A stretch of DNA of 64,000 nucleotides from Adineta steineri (lineage: Eukaryota > Rotifera > Eurotatoria > Adinetida > Adinetidae). The position numbers and the translations under genes were made by a program. Of this stretch, positions 45,991 to 57,274 are shown one piece after another (position 1 is the stretch's first letter; each line of letters opens with the position of its first letter). Under the pieces are notes generated by a model. That model made no database searches. It was given only the letters and a program-made list of their open reading frames with translations, and had not been told where the DNA came from. Location of the stretch: positions 236,046 through 300,045 of the forward strand of contig CAJNOI010000023.1 of NCBI GenBank assembly GCA_905250115.1. Direction: 5' to 3'.

Positions 45991-46185
45991 GTTAGATAAA
46001 ATGTGCACTGTGAAAAGCTTGGAACTACGTTTGAGGCTCATTTGGAGTTTACGCAGTGTAAGGCTCACTTATCTGGATCCAAGAATGTTTTGGTTTCGGT
46101 TCGGTTTTCAGTTTTATTTTTCTTGAAACTGCCAGGCTCTATAAACTATACTTGCAAAAGAAAAGCATCAAACATCGAAAATTCG

Positions 46186-47370
46186 TCATACAGGCATAAA
46201 CTGAATGTACCGGTAATCGATATCAATAAAATAAGTGCATTGTTCGTTCTTCATGTATGTTTGACTCTTTTGTAGAAAACTTTCGATCGCTCTATATTTT
46301 TCGATCATTGTCAAGTCATTAGAGTTCCAGTGTAATACGTTTTTATTCCAGGGAAAATTGACATCCCTTTCAGGCCTGTTCCAGTAGCCATGATACCAAA
46401 CGTCCCAACTGTTATGTGGAATCTGATAGAGAATATTAAACTTGACAGCTAAGTCGTAGCGAATAAAAAGTAAGTTATTCCACTCATAAGTGCCTAGGAG
46501 CACGTAACCAATCTGACAGGAGAGCAGATCCACCCATGCGGTCACACTGGCGCCGTACAAATGTTCACCTTGAAAAGCATGAACAGGTCGATAGCGTGTG
46601 TAGTAATATATTGGCGGTGGAAATTTTTCATTCATTTCTACTAAGACGTAGGCGGGGTTGAAATTAGTTCGAGTTTTATTCGAAAAATGTATGAATAGTG
46701 ATCGAACGATAGTGTAATCATATCCATCGATATCGAGTTTAAAAATAAAGGGTTCATCAGGAACATTATTATCGAAGAACAGTCGTTGTACTGTGTGTGG
46801 TTCTAAAGCAGCTTGTACCTTACGTATATTTTTAGCAGGTAAGTTAATCTGAAGTTGTTTAAATTTCGCTTCTGAAAATTCAATGGCTATACCAGGAAAG
46901 TTGAACTCGATAAATAACGAATATAAAGGATCATGAGATCGCCCATCTGATGCTCCCCCATTCACTATATAGCGCGAGTCGTTTTTGACATATTCAGTGC
47001 CAGAGTAGTCAAGTATCAACAGCTCTCTCAGCTTATAATCAACATACGGCTTGTTATTTTCTAGTTGAAACGATGTACATTTTACGTTCAGCCATTCTCC
47101 AAATGAAGAACATCGCGGCTTAGGAATGTTTTCTGATTTCTGCCTATGGACAGAAAATACGCTTTCGTCGAGTTGGTAAAGTAGTTTATCTTCTTGACAG
47201 CCCCATTTAGTTGTCATTTTTAGATTTAATGCAGGAAATTTTTCTTTAAACCAAATTCTAACAAAAGCCACACATAATAGTAATAAGAAAGCCCATTTTT
47301 TCCTGCAAACGGATTGGACTGGCATAAGAAAAATTAACTTGATTTTCCAAAGTTCTCTGAGATTGATCAT
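46186..47370 (-). CDS. FkbM-like methyltransferase, type II membrane protein
   Basis: A single-exon protein of 394 residues. Residues about 24-40 form a membrane anchor. A SAM-methyltransferase fold of FkbM type follows, with Y-I-V-N-G-G-A-S-D-G-R-S in the first loop, I-A-I-E-F-S-E-A-K-F, then F-K-L-D-I-D-G-Y-D-Y and V-L-V-E-M-N-E-K-F. The K-L-D-I-D-G-Y-D signature is the strongest evidence. FkbM-type enzymes methylate hydroxyls, often on sugars or glycans, and the anchor suggests Golgi placement, which is inference. The loop N-G-G-A-S-D-G differs from the usual G-A-x-x-G by an Asn-Gly start. Substrate unknown. Confidence 0.75.
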   Translation of the reverse strand: MINLRELWKIKLIFLMPVQSVCRKKWAFLLLLCVAFVRIWFKEKFPALNLKMTTKWGCQEDKLLYQLDESVFSVHRQKSENIPKPRCSSFGEWLNVKCTSFQLENNKPYVDYKLRELLILDYSGTEYVKNDSRYIVNGGASDGRSHDPLYSLFIEFNFPGIAIEFSEAKFKQLQINLPAKNIRKVQAALEPHTVQRLFFDNNVPDEPFIFKLDIDGYDYTIVRSLFIHFSNKTRTNFNPAYVLVEMNEKFPPPIYYYTRYRPVHAFQGEHLYGASVTAWVDLLSCQIGYVLLGTYEWNNLLFIRYDLAVKFNILYQIPHNSWDVWYHGYWNRPERDVNFPWNKNVLHWNSNDLTMIEKYRAIESFLQKSQTYMKNEQCTYFIDIDYRYIQFMPV

Positions 47371-47507
47371 TTAAGTGTAAACGTAGGATCCAACTAGAGT
47401 TTTACAAAAACTCACGCGAAAACAGTTTTCCATATCTAAATGAAACACAAACATCATCACGATAATCAGTACACTTGATTATTTTTGTAGAAATCACCTA
47501 TGGTTTT

Positions 47508-47553
47508 GAGGGTGTGGGTGATTGACTTTATATTCATACCCACACCCACCCTC
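47508..47553. repeat. Telomere-like palindrome P13
   Basis: GAGGGTGTGGGTG and ACCCACACCCACCCTC arms, about 138 bases upstream of the FkbM-like start. Confidence 0.8.
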
Positions 47554-49469
47554 CTATTACATTTTCTATTAAACTAGTTTATGATTTTGCTAAATAAATA
47601 TCATGTGGGAGAGGCTTCAAAGAATAAGTCTTTGGTTGATGACAAACATAATCAAGATTTAATGAGTGAGAAAAATAACGTGCGCGTGAGAAAGAAGAAA
47701 TAATACTTTCCGTATAGTATAGTGGCTAATAGCGTCTACATGCCACTCAATTATTCATTGATTCAACTGTTCAATTATTTCCTTTTTCACATATTTAACA
47801 AAATAGTCAAGTATTCATCTGTTCAATCTTACTGTTACTGTCTCACTCAACGGAGACTCGAATCAACGAAGTATTCGATTATTTAACTTTTCGACTTTTC
47901 TATTTATCACATCTGCAAAATTTTACTGTGATTATTAGAATTTGAAACTAATACCATAGTCTAAAAAGTTTTAGTTGTGGTTATTTATTATGATTATGAA
48001 AGTATTCCTTTCACCGTTACATTACAAGATGTAGTCAAGAGATTATTGTCTTTACACTCTTTCTTACACTAAATTCTAAGCTTCGCAAGGTACTTCATGT
48101 GGTGAGGTAGATTATTTCTTTTATACTGACGCTAAGGTATATGAAGATGAGACTGTTTTGCTCACCTTTACTATCACGGCTAGTTGAAAACTCTATTAAA
48201 TCGATAAGCACTCGAATTCATCTTCGGTCTTTACATCCGTCCGCCAAATGACAAAAAAAAATAACACCACACTTACTATTTACTACCGAATTATAAAATA
48301 ATGTCCTTCTCTTTGTACGAGCCAGTGACAATAATTTTTTCCTGAAAAAAAAATGTAACAATAAGAGAAAAAAAATAATCCTTTCAATATTGAGAATGTA
48401 AGAACGATGACAGATTAGTTTTTTTCAAGAAAGGAGAGTATAGAAATGAGAGCAAGAAAATACGTCTGCCGATGAGAATGCAGAAATAATGATTGACAGA
48501 TTCTTTTTCCGGAAAAGAGTCTAAGGACGAGAGTATATAAGTTTTTTTCTGAAAAAGAAAATGTAACAATGAGAGTAAAAAAAAATTGGGAAAATGTTTT
48601 CAAATGAAAATCATTTTTGTTTCAATGATTTAAATAAAATCGATTACAAACTTCTTTTCTATTAATAAATTGATTAAACAATTTAAAAACAACATCATCT
48701 TTTCGTTAAAATATTAAAAGAGATTTTTCAAGTGAAAAAAAATATAAAAATTAATTTATTTTCAGAGATTTGAATTTTATATTAGAATAAATGTTCTCAA
48801 AAACAAAAAAGTAATGATTTTATAAGAAAAATTGTCACTAGAATAAGTTATTTATTCAAAAAGTTGTTTTTACTAACATAAATAAATATTTTGAATAAAT
48901 TCTATAGATGAAATGATGATATTATTTTATTTTTAATAACTAATTAACCAATTGTAATATAAACAAAATATTTCTATGATAATGAAAGAAAATTGATCTA
49001 ATTTTCAATAGATATATTCAATTCTAAATATAATATTATTTTCTTTTTTAAAAATCTATACGAATGATTAGTTTTATTAACAATTCTATAAACATTTCTT
49101 TTCATTTGTGAAAAATATTTTAAATGAGCAAATTTATTACTTTTCAAAAGAATTTTTATTTTAAATATTTATTTAACAATACTCTCAATATCTCATTATG
49201 AAAAATAATTCGAAAACAATGGATCAAACCTCTTTTCAGTTTCATATTAAGTCGTTACTTAATTAATAAAAATAATTTATGAAAAAATTCAATCCCAATT
49301 TTAAAAATATGAAAATTATTTTTTATTTAATGAAACATATTTTGTTTTTTTATTTGAGACTGAGTTGATATTTTATTTGTTGTCGTTGCTAGATTCTTTG
49401 ATGTAGTTGCTGTACTATTTGTAGAATGATTTAATTGATACTCCCCTGTAGCCTACATCAAAAATATCT

Positions 49470-49524
49470 GGGTGCGGACGTGGGTGGGTTTAGGTGGAAA
49501 AAAATAGAATACACACCCACACCC
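49470..49524. repeat. Telomere-like palindrome P14
   Basis: GGGTGCGGACGTGGGTGGG and ACACACCCACACCC arms, with loop AAAATAGAATAC. Confidence 0.65.
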
Positions 49525-49728
49525 GATATGATTGTAGTAGAGATCTAATTGAACTTCTGATATTGAAACGAACATTCACATTTACATTCTACTTTTATTG
49601 CATATGAAAGCAAAATGATTTCTATAACCAAACAGATAAAGAAGAATTTAGAATACATGTTTATTTAATTTATAAAAAATTCATCACATGAAAATTAATG
49701 GTTAAAAATTTAATTGATTGTTTTTATT

Positions 49729-51200
49729 TTATTTAAAGAATGCATGTGTACGAGCAAATTCTATATTAAGATCAATTTTAACAAATTGACGTTGATAAGC
49801 TTCGAGTGGTCCTGTTTCATTTGTACCACGAGCATTTGATACATACATAATCATATCTGTAAGATCATACAATGCTACATGGAGATCACCCGTTTTTGCA
49901 ATAGATGTTATATTTTGAATGGACGATTCTGGTGTTATATGTCCATATTGACTTAGAATTTGTTTATATAGTTTATATTGACGAGAAGGACATAACCAAT
50001 CCATTCCACAATAGATAGCATTAGGTAAACGTGGATGCCATTCGGCTAAAGGTTGTAAATTTTGATCATCAAAAAAATTAACAAGTGAATGTGAATATTG
50101 TATCATACGAGCGGTACCTAGTTTTCCATCAGCTACAGCTAAAACTAAATGACATGTTCGTTTGACATTCGCAATAAATGAAAGAGCATCATCAAGTGTT
50201 TCAGAATATTGTAAAATATGTCGTTCAACAAATATAAATGGAAGACCACTCATACTTTCATCACCAAATGTATCATCAGAGAAATAAATTCCAATTTCTG
50301 AGATACCCATTTGTGTCGATGACATTCCCGTTAATGTACCAATGTAACCTATTCGATAAATATAATTGTATATTTAAAAGGAAAAGAGATTCATTAATGT
50401 ATATTACCTGCCCAAGCAACATTAGCAAATGCATGACCAAGTTTTTCAGAACGTGGATGATAAATAGTAATGACTGGAAAATCTTGAAGGCCACCTTTTG
50501 TATCCCAATCCAACGCACGTAATTGAAGAGTTTTTCCACCCATCGTTGCATTACCCCATAGACCAAACAATGAACATCGACCTATGTTCAATAAAGTTAA
50601 TAAAACTATTCAAAATATACTATGAAATTTTCTTTAAATACCTCGTGTAATTTCTCCAAGCATATGTAATCGTCGAATTGAATAATAATTAACATTAGCT
50701 GCATCAGCAATACCACGCATTTCTTCGTAAATTTCCTTATCAATATATTTTTCAACAATTGTATTTTGAAAATCTAATGCAAAAGCTAAACCTTTGCCAA
50801 CAACCATATCTTCGAACCATTTAGGTAATTTTAATTTATCTAATTCATCAATTATTCTCTGTTCAAAATGAGCCCAAGCACGTGGTATAAGTTGTGTAAT
50901 TTGTTCTTTTAAAAGTGTTCCATAGGCAAAACCATAATCATATCCATCATAACCCCAAAGATGTAATAACCATACTTTATCGTCACCAGCACCAATTGTA
51001 TAGAGTGATCCATTTTCTATTGTACGTATCAGTTTTGCTGAACTATCATCGATTGGATTCAAATTGGGTGGACCAAGTGATGAATCATTTGAACAGAATG
51101 CACCAAGATTAGTTAGATGATCTCTATCATAGCTATAACTCGTTTGAACAAAAATTAATAATCCAATTATAAAACAGAAATAAATACTGTTAACGAACAT
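49729..51200 (-). CDS. C45-type Ntn hydrolase (acyl-transferase / acid-ceramidase-like)
   Basis: Three exons, 50642-51200, 50408-50581 and 49729-50348, with introns of 60 and 59 bases, encode 450 residues. A signal peptide is at about 1-22. The pro-region contains W-G-Y-D-G-Y-D-Y-G-F-A-Y-G-T-L. The chain is expected to be cut before Cys189 in G-R-C-S-L-F, which becomes the nucleophile; G-N-A-T-M-G-G-K-T-L-Q-L-R-A-L-D-W-D is the family motif just after it. Dictyostelium relatives are described as acid-ceramidase-like. The likely job is lysosomal or secreted amide-bond hydrolysis; the real substrate is unknown. It ends A-H-A-F-F-K. Confidence 0.78.
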
Positions 51201-52161
51201 TATTTCGTATTTGTATACAAAATAAATGTGTTATTATAATGCTTATCAGATATAAAATGAAAAAAATGATTCGCGTGTAGTGTATTTAACAAAAGATAAG
51301 ATTCTTGCATATTCATCTACGCAAAATAATTGAGTTACCTGTAATAAAAAATGCTTCAGTCATTTTTATTGATATAGATAGCAGCATGAAATTTACATTA
51401 ATATTTTCAAAACATATAAAGCATCTTGGGGGCGTGGCTGACTGTGAAAACCTAGATTCACACATCCTCAATAGATATTTAACTTCTCAAATATTTCTAT
51501 TTAATATTATCAGCATCTATGAAAAGATATGCGTATTGCTGTAATAAAATGACTCATTCTTTAATTCATTATTTCGAATTTTACGTTATTATTACTGTTA
51601 AAAACATTCTTATTGTTTGATAAGTATTAGAATAAAAAATATTCAACATGCGTAGTATTTCTTTGCATAAATAAACTGACTAAGAAATGATTATATATAT
51701 ATATGCATCGGTAATCAATTAATACCTTTTACGAAGTTGATATATTTATAATACTGAATGATTATATCATGATTCATTGGTTGTATAGTTCTATCAAAAT
51801 ACCACTTTTAATTCATACTTTATATAATTATGCAAATATATATTTTCATATATGATGTATGAATAATATTTATAAATATTATATTTATTTCTTTAATGTC
51901 ATTGAGTATATACTCAACAAAATCCACACTTTGCATATATAATTACATATTAATTAATATTGCGCAGATGCATATACTAGAATAATTTAAAATTTATTCG
52001 TATGCTATATAAATCTTATGAAGATCAGTTATATATTATGATTAGAAGTAGTATTTGACGAGGAATATGAGAAAAGGAGTGTTTTCACATATATATACAT
52101 ATATGTTTATTAAAAAAAGAATAAATGTAGAAAATATTTATATTTATATTCTAGCTGTTCC
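51201..52161. other. Intergenic region between divergent genes
   Basis: Very AT-rich; one weak palindrome at 51427-51470. A splice-acceptor-like TCTAG at 52150-52154, seven bases before the next ATG, may be a 5'-UTR intron end or trans-splice site. Confidence 0.5.
51427..51470. repeat. Weak palindrome P15
   Basis: GGGGGCGTGG and TCACACATCCTC arms with several mismatches. The most diverged member. Confidence 0.35.
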
Positions 52162-53619
52162 ATGCATAGTGAAGTCTTATCCAGTTGGTCGCAATTAAAT
52201 CTGTTCACTTATGATCTTAATTGTATTTCTTCATTATTATTACTTTTGATCTGTCTAATTACGAAAGGACATGCCAGTGATATATCTACTCCACCAATCA
52301 TTACAGCAGGTCCAACTTATGGTTCGTACAAGTTTAATGTACTTCAACATCTCTCGGGTATCTCACCCTATTTTGATTCTAATGCCAATGAATTAAGTCC
52401 TGATCCACCTCAAGGTTGTATCGTTGACAAGGCTATTTATCTGGTTCGTCATGGTTCTATTTATGCTAATGATTATGATTATAATAATACAATCGACCCA
52501 TTCCTGCAACGTCTTCAAAATTTCTCTAATCGTGCTGATTTTTCTAAAGCAACAGATTTAGCCTTTTTAGTTCACTGGACTTCACCTATCTCCAACAGCA
52601 ATGAACAAGTTGAAAAGCTGACAGAATACGGTAGTAAAGAAGCTTTTACTCTTGGTACTCAACTTGCACAACGTTATTCAAACTTAGTTTTCGACAGTAA
52701 GAATAAATTGTTTAAAATTTGGGCATCAGCAGCAAATCGAACAAAAGAAACTGCTTCGGCACTCTTAGCTGGACTTGGCAATAGACAAGGAATAACAGAT
52801 GAAATAATCACTATTTCAGAAGAAAAGAATCAAGGTGCTGATACTTTTTCACCAACAAAAACATGTTTACAATATGATGCGTCTGTTGGCTCAGAACAAG
52901 GAAATATATGGTTGAAACAATACACGACACCGATCATAACTCGTCTGAATGCTATGGGATCACAGTTTAATTTTATAGCCAATGATGTGTTGGCGATGCA
53001 GGAATTATGTGGTTATGAAACAGTTATTCGTGGATCTTCACCATTTTGTAAAATTTTTACACCAGAAGAATGGCTTTCTTTTGAATACTATTTCGATATC
53101 AAATATCATTATTCATTAGGTTATGGAAATGTTTTATCTCCTAGTCTAGGCATGCCTTGGGTTGAGGCATCGAGTGATTTACTCAATTATACGACCGATA
53201 CAGAGCAAAGTCTTTATATTAATGTTGTTCACCGGGAAATGCCACCACTTATCTTGACAGCATTAAACTTATTTAATGACTCAAACTATGTTGGTGCGAT
53301 GAATGGAAACCCTACACTTCCACTCGATCAAATCAATTATCAACGAGCATGGAAATCAAGCAAATTTATTTCATTTTTAGGTCATATTGCATTGGAACGA
53401 CTTCAATGTACATCTGCTTCGTATACCGGAAAATTCGTGAGAATCCTGGTTAATTCAGCGCCACAAGCCTTACCAGGATGTGCTAATGGGCCCGGTGCTA
53501 GTTGTCCCTTGGCACAATATATGGATTATGTGGGAGATCGCGGTGAATTATACCAAGATTTTACAGATGCCTGCAAAATGAACCATCAGAACACAACTGA
53601 TGTGTTATCATTTCTTTGA
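52162..53619 (+). CDS. Secreted histidine acid phosphatase (fungal phytase-like)
   Basis: A single-exon protein of 485 residues. A hydrophobic segment at about 22-36 (S-S-L-L-L-L-L-I-C-L-I) is a signal peptide. The catalytic motif L-V-R-H-G-S lies at about residues 94-99, where His attacks the phosphate. It is followed by N-D-Y-D-Y and later A-A-N-R-T-K-E-T-A, the usual second Arg segment. V-V-H-R-E stands near the C-terminal part where H-D or H-A-E is expected. The tail R-I-L-V-N-S-A-P-Q with C..G..C-P-L resembles fungal members. A phosphomonoesterase, perhaps acting on inositol phosphates or other phosphoesters outside the cell. Fungal-type sequence and lack of introns suggest transfer. Confidence 0.8.
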   Translation: MHSEVLSSWSQLNLFTYDLNCISSLLLLLICLITKGHASDISTPPIITAGPTYGSYKFNVLQHLSGISPYFDSNANELSPDPPQGCIVDKAIYLVRHGSIYANDYDYNNTIDPFLQRLQNFSNRADFSKATDLAFLVHWTSPISNSNEQVEKLTEYGSKEAFTLGTQLAQRYSNLVFDSKNKLFKIWASAANRTKETASALLAGLGNRQGITDEIITISEEKNQGADTFSPTKTCLQYDASVGSEQGNIWLKQYTTPIITRLNAMGSQFNFIANDVLAMQELCGYETVIRGSSPFCKIFTPEEWLSFEYYFDIKYHYSLGYGNVLSPSLGMPWVEASSDLLNYTTDTEQSLYINVVHREMPPLILTALNLFNDSNYVGAMNGNPTLPLDQINYQRAWKSSKFISFLGHIALERLQCTSASYTGKFVRILVNSAPQALPGCANGPGASCPLAQYMDYVGDRGELYQDFTDACKMNHQNTTDVLSFL

Positions 53620-54074
53620 CGATAGAAATCATTGGATTTTTTTGAAACACTCACTGTCAACGGTTATATTTAATAAAAATAAAGTGTCATATCTACTTTC
53701 TTTTTCTGAATGTAGCGATTTGTCTTCAACTCTGATTTAGTTCATTTCTACTCATTGCTAACGTTTACTAAGTCGTATATTTGTTGAATGATGATGAACA
53801 TTTCCCCAATGACCATGCCCCTGTATAGTGAGCAGGCAGACAAACATTCTTCTTTATATATATAGAAGATAATCGTATAATAAAGATCCATGACGAGTTC
53901 TTAGAAGGAAAAACAAAATCTAGATCATAGCAGCTCATATTTTAATTGACACCATCTCGTATATAGTCGAATCTATATTCTCATTCAACGAAAGATACAA
54001 ATATTTTTACTTCAATAAGACTGAATCGTTTTAATTCAAATTAATTCAATTGGATTAAAATAAAAAAATAGAAT
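53620..54074. other. Short intergenic stretch between convergent genes
   Basis: 3' flanks of two genes, AT-rich. No further feature. Confidence 0.5.
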
Positions 54075-56432
54075 TTAAATAATCGATTCTTTACATTTTT
54101 TATTTCGATACCACTCGACTGTATGCTGAATACCTGTTGACAGTGAAGTCATTTGAATAGGTGGATTGAGTCGTGCAATACTATTCGTATCATATAATAG
54201 TCTGTTATATTCAGCATTATTATCGAAAGTGAAACCACCAACAAAATTCGCATGTTGACATATAAGTTGCACGAGTTCTAAGATTGAAATTGTTTGACCA
54301 GAAACAAGTAATGTTTCATCTTCGTCATAATTTTCCATTGCCCAAATAATAATTTTAGCATAATCATGTGCGAATAGAATTTCACATTCTGTTGTACATG
54401 TATTTGTAAGGACAACAGAGGTTGAAGGATCGTTTTCTTGTTGATTGATTATTTTCATGATTAGTGTATTTACGAATTGATCTGTATCATTATTTATATC
54501 TTCATAAACACCAAAAACATTATCAGATAATATGGATATAAAACTACAGTTATGTTGTTGTCGATACCATCGAATAAGTTGCTGAAGAGATTTCTGAGCA
54601 AATATATATGATTCTGCTTTCAGATGCTGTGTATTTTCTAGAAATATGTTTGTCGATAGGATTGATATAACTTTGATCGGGCCACTCCAAAGTTGAAACT
54701 CAAATGCTATTTGTAAGATATTATTGTTAAGTTTGACATTATCTAACCAAAAGTCTACTGGTTTATTACACATATCTTCATTGGAAGCGATATATGCTGC
54801 ACAATGTAATATACGAGTTGGTTGGAATCGCTTAAAAATATTTGTCACATCTTCAATTTGCCGAAGATCTCCATCGTCTTGAGTTAAAAAGATCCATTCG
54901 GAATTCTTTGTTTTAATTTTGTTTTCTGTTAAACTTAAATCTGATGATACTGTTTCTTCTTCCAATGTTTGTTTTAGGACGATATTTTGAATATATTTAC
55001 CAAGCATTCGATGACTTCCTGTGACAAGTATTACATGTTGAGGTTGAAATGGAAATGCTAACATAATCTCAACAAGTTTCTCTATTACAGTTTGATCAAG
55101 TGCTATTTGATGAATACCAATAAAGAAGCCACGTTTATGAATAACTTCTGCACCGGGATAGTTTTCAGGATGTTCTCGTTCACAAAATGCTGCAATACAT
55201 GGCTGACGAATAAAATTTCCACTTATAATAGGACGATTTTCAATCCCATTCTCTTCGAGATACTTCAAGAACTCGAGACGTTGATGTGCATATGGTCGAT
55301 GAAGTAGTACTCCAACACCAAACCATGCTGGATCAACACCTGGCGAAGCTTCCATTAAAGACATTAAACGATGAAATCGTTCATTACGTGATATAATTTC
55401 TCGGATACGTTTTAGATTATCCCGTCGACATGCATTAAATTGAGAAAGTTTATCTATTTGAACACTTAACATTGCGCCTTGAACTTCCAATGGTCGAAGA
55501 TTATAACCAATATTCACAAATAAAAAGCGAGAATCAATATCTGGATATAATTCTTCAACTATTTGTCGGTTTGTGAGGTGCCTGGTCCAACCATGAGCAC
55601 GTAAACATCGTAAAAGATTATAATCTTCTTCCGTTTTACATGTTATCATTCCTCCTTCACCACTTGTAATATGATGTGAGAAATAAAATGAGAAACTGCC
55701 AAAATCACCAAATGTACCTAACATTTGACGTTCATTTCCTGTGTTCGTCTCACAGAAACTTCCTAATGACTCACAAGTATCTTCTATTAGCATCAATTTA
55801 TGACGTGTAACGAAGGTCATCATCTGTCGCATATCGATAGAATTACCAAGTACATGTACTGCCATGACTGCTTTGACACGTGGTGTAAGCTTACGTTCAA
55901 GCTCGGCAAGAGTAACATTAAATGTACGTGGATCAACATCAACAAAAATTGGACGAAGTCCATTTTGAAGCAATGGAAAAACACTTGTAGACCAACAGAC
56001 TGCAGGAACAAGCACCTCATCACCAGGATCACAATGAATTGGACGTAATTTATTTGTTATAGCCGAAACAGCAAGTAAATTTGCGGAACTACCAGAATTA
56101 ACCATGACGACATATGGAATACCAACAACTTCAGCAAATTTCTTTTCAGCTTTTTCGACTTGTGAACCTAGCGTTAAACGACCGGAAAGCAATACTTCTG
56201 TCATTGCAATAATTTCATCTTCTCCAAAAGGATTCATAGCTAGTGGAAACAAAACGCATTCTTTTTCTTTGTCAGCTGCACGACGAACATTCCATTCAGT
56301 GGCAATAGCTGAACGCCATGATGCAACAGAATTATCTAGTGCAGATGATGTATGAGAAAGAGGTGAATGAAAGTGAGAGTTAGGACTACCTGAAGTAGAC
56401 GAAGAAGTAGTAGTTGGCATCTGATTTTCCAT
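54075..56432 (-). CDS. ColD/RfbH-type sugar 3-dehydratase fused to GDP-fucose-synthase-like domain
   Basis: Single exon, 785 residues. Residues 1-55 are a Ser/Thr-rich leader. Residues about 60-475 are a DegT-family PLP/PMP enzyme: N-S-G-S-S-A-N at 112-118, I-E-D-T-C with D218 for the cofactor ring, and F-S-H-H-I-T-S-G-E-G-G at 251-261, where His254 replaces the Schiff-base Lys. This replacement marks the sugar 3-dehydratases (ColD, E1/DdhC). The iron-sulfur cysteines of E1 are absent, so ColD is the better model. From about 478 an SDR domain resembles GDP-L-fucose synthase, but its loop reads T-G-S-H-R-M-L-G without the middle Gly, and its Y-x-x-x-K is off by one. It may be inactive. It is probably of bacterial origin. 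Confidence 0.8.
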   Translation of the reverse strand: MENQMPTTTSSSTSGSPNSHFHSPLSHTSSALDNSVASWRSAIATEWNVRRAADKEKECVLFPLAMNPFGEDEIIAMTEVLLSGRLTLGSQVEKAEKKFAEVVGIPYVVMVNSGSSANLLAVSAITNKLRPIHCDPGDEVLVPAVCWSTSVFPLLQNGLRPIFVDVDPRTFNVTLAELERKLTPRVKAVMAVHVLGNSIDMRQMMTFVTRHKLMLIEDTCESLGSFCETNTGNERQMLGTFGDFGSFSFYFSHHITSGEGGMITCKTEEDYNLLRCLRAHGWTRHLTNRQIVEELYPDIDSRFLFVNIGYNLRPLEVQGAMLSVQIDKLSQFNACRRDNLKRIREIISRNERFHRLMSLMEASPGVDPAWFGVGVLLHRPYAHQRLEFLKYLEENGIENRPIISGNFIRQPCIAAFCEREHPENYPGAEVIHKRGFFIGIHQIALDQTVIEKLVEIMLAFPFQPQHVILVTGSHRMLGKYIQNIVLKQTLEEETVSSDLSLTENKIKTKNSEWIFLTQDDGDLRQIEDVTNIFKRFQPTRILHCAAYIASNEDMCNKPVDFWLDNVKLNNNILQIAFEFQLWSGPIKVISILSTNIFLENTQHLKAESYIFAQKSLQQLIRWYRQQHNCSFISILSDNVFGVYEDINNDTDQFVNTLIMKIINQQENDPSTSVVLTNTCTTECEILFAHDYAKIIIWAMENYDEDETLLVSGQTISILELVQLICQHANFVGGFTFDNNAEYNRLLYDTNSIARLNPPIQMTSLSTGIQHTVEWYRNKKCKESII

Positions 56433-57010
56433 CTGAATTCAGTCGTTGAATATATACTCTTTTATGTATAAAAGGAAATATGAAATATAAATAAACGAAA
56501 ACAGAAATGTATAGTGCAATAAATTGCCAACTTGAAAGCGTGGGTGTGGGTGTGAATTCATCTTTTATTTACGCACACTCACACCCTTACAAAAAAAGCT
56601 CATACGAATGCGGATTCCTGACATATGATCACTGATGTATTCTCTGCTCTTCAAATGAGTCGTTGTTTTTTTTCTTTCACAACCTTCAGCGTTTTATTTT
56701 GATTGGATTGTTATGCTTTTTTTCATTCTTTTCAAATGTTGCCTCGCATTTTTTTATTTATACTGTACGCTGAAATAATAATCATTGCACAATTGTACCG
56801 AAGCCAACAAAACTTTGTCAACCGTCCATGGTTGTTTCGTACACACATGTAGAATTAAAAAAATTTCGTTTTCACTCTTTTTATGCCCGTGGCAGCGTAA
56901 TTTTTATAAAGATTTTAGTAAGAGTATAATTGTTTTTATTTCTTTTTTATAGGTCTGACAGATTTCAAAGTCAAAGAAACATTCATTGAGTATTCAGAAA
57001 AATCTCTTTA
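56433..57010. other. 5' flank of the fusion gene with palindrome
   Basis: Contains the palindrome at 56534-56588, about 100 bases upstream of the ATG. The rest is AT-rich with no other signal. Confidence 0.5.
56534..56588. repeat. Telomere-like palindrome P16
   Basis: GCGTGGGTGTGGGTGTG and CACACTCACACCCTT arms, with loop CATCTTTTATTTACG. About 102 bases upstream of the fusion-gene ATG. Confidence 0.8.
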
Positions 57011-57274
57011 AGTCTTGCATCACAGAATTTATTATGCGCTTGGCTAGATGTACCACTTGATGATCTTAATCGATTAGTAGCAGCACCTTTAGTTTAATTG
57101 GCTCAGAGTCTTGAAAAATCAGAGATTTTAAAAAATACCATCGCGGTGGCTTTTTGTAACCGTCGTTGCGGTGCGGCAGCGGCACATCTTAGTGAAAGAT
57201 TGTCAAATAACACCTCACTGTGTAAGACTATATTCGAATTTTTGCGCAACAAAATCAGGGTTATAATCGATTGA
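57011..57274 (+). pseudogene. Unrecognised gene remnant overlapping an inverted repeat
   Basis: Read from 57011 in one frame this gives a protein-like, helical sequence, S-L-A-S-Q-N-L-L-C-A-W-L-D-V, then a TAA at 57095-57097, then L-A-Q-S-L-E-K-S-E-I-L, C-N-R-R-C-G-A-A-A-A-H-L and N-N-T-S-L-C-K-T, ending at a TGA (57272-57274). GC content is higher than in the flanks. No start codon or family was found. Its last third is also the left arm of the inverted repeat 57191-57427, so the repeat may have formed by inverted duplication of this fragment. Confidence 0.35.

Larger units (their letters stand above)
47371..49728. other. Long AT-rich intergenic region
   Basis: Contains palindromes at 47508-47553 and 49470-49524. 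A short repeat pair lies at about 48335-48368 and 48541-48583, sharing CTGAAAAA and AAATGTAACAAT. No gene or RNA supported. Confidence 0.5.

Noticed and set aside
45814..46126. Openings on both strands across 45911-45990 giving Gly/Cys- or Pro/His-rich proteins
   Set aside because: They are translations of palindrome P12, not genes.
48384..48603. Overlapping Phe/Ser-rich minus-strand openings
   Set aside because: Translations of a short A-rich repeat; no coding signal.
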